This document shows, in pieces, positions 63,703-64,000 of a stretch of DNA of 64,000 nucleotides. The stretch is from Eutrigla gurnardus (Eukaryota > Chordata > Actinopteri > Perciformes > Triglidae), in contig OY741267.1 in assembly GCA_963514095.1 (NCBI GenBank), positions 26,348,014 through 26,412,013 on the forward strand, read 5' to 3'. The translations under genes were made by a program, and so were the position numbers. Every line of letters starts with the position of its first letter. Position 1 is the stretch's first letter. Below the pieces are notes generated by a model. The model was given only the letters and a program-made list of their open reading frames with translations. It did not search any database and was not told the DNA's origin.

Positions 63703-64000
63703 GGGTGCTGGAAAATCCTTGAAAACACCTTTTTTAGTGGTGTTTTCAAGGTTTGAAAAGTGCTTGGATTTATAGTAAAGATCTTGAAATGTGTGTTCTA
63801 TGTGATGACATATATGATAGAACAGAGGAAAGAAGATATCCATATTTGAGGGACTGAAAACAGCATTTTCTGACATTTCTTTATGAAAAATGACTTTTGA
63901 TGATGAACAGATGATGAAAATAGTTGGTGATTATATTTCTGTGGATCTGTTAGTGGAATTCGTTTTCCTTTCATTTGTGGTCCTTCTGTAAAAAGCTGTC
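63703..64000. mobile_element. Dispersed repeat copy 2 (truncated by window end)
   Basis: Lies in intron 5 and closely matches 28681-28990 in the same orientation, including gggtgctgg at the start, gtggtgttttcaaggtttga and the A/T-rich interior to tctgtaaaaagctgtc. Compared with copy 1 it has about 20 extra bases near 63765-63785. It continues past the right edge. Confidence 0.75.

Overview
This is a window of ray-finned (teleost) fish nuclear DNA. It holds one recognisable protein-coding gene, the 5' part of pbx1 on the + strand. The fish assignment rests on vertebrate-type split exons that encode a near-complete Pbx1 N-terminus, very dense (CA)n/(GT)n arrays, and degenerate Tc1-like, hAT-like and LINE elements typical of fish genomes. 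I cannot tell whether this is the pbx1a or the pbx1b paralogue.

Layout. Positions 1-24120 are upstream and without a supportable gene. They hold microsatellites, a 491-bp hAT-like element with an 8-bp target-site duplication (7694-8184), a 35/37-bp minisatellite with a 107-bp higher-order period (13104-13650), a decayed antisense LINE reverse-transcriptase fragment (19515-20480) and several homeodomain-site-rich stretches that look like regulatory DNA. A CpG-rich promoter and 5' leader occupy about 24120-24811. Coding exons lie at 24815-24999, 25668-25741, 59761-60005, 62259-62449 and 63347-63482. All splice sites are GT-AG and all phases agree, giving 277 residues continuously: the PBC-A and PBC-B domains and the first 45 residues of the TALE homeodomain. 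The rest of the homeodomain and the C-terminus lie beyond the right edge.

Intron 2 (25742-59760, 34 kb) fills more than half of the window. It contains repeats, including one element inserted inside an older one (28510-29345), a Tc1 transposase fragment, and many stretches rich in TAATTA, ATTA and TTTGCAT cores. Two perfect Pbx-Meis/Prep decamers (TGATTGACAG) lie in it, at 50308-50317 and on the minus strand at 35429-35438. A Hox-Pbx type site is 120 bp from the second. With a related site in the promoter (24141-24150) these suggest TALE feedback on the gene. That is inference from motifs, not shown function. Intron 3 carries a 538-bp element with long terminal inverted repeats (60663-61200).

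No new gene system, CRISPR array or RNA gene could be supported. The long open frames elsewhere come from simple repeats ((CA)n, poly-T, minisatellite) or are short chance frames. The most interesting items are the candidate autoregulatory TALE sites, the higher-order minisatellite, the nested and recently copied repeat families, and a large number of poly-G/poly-C tracts.
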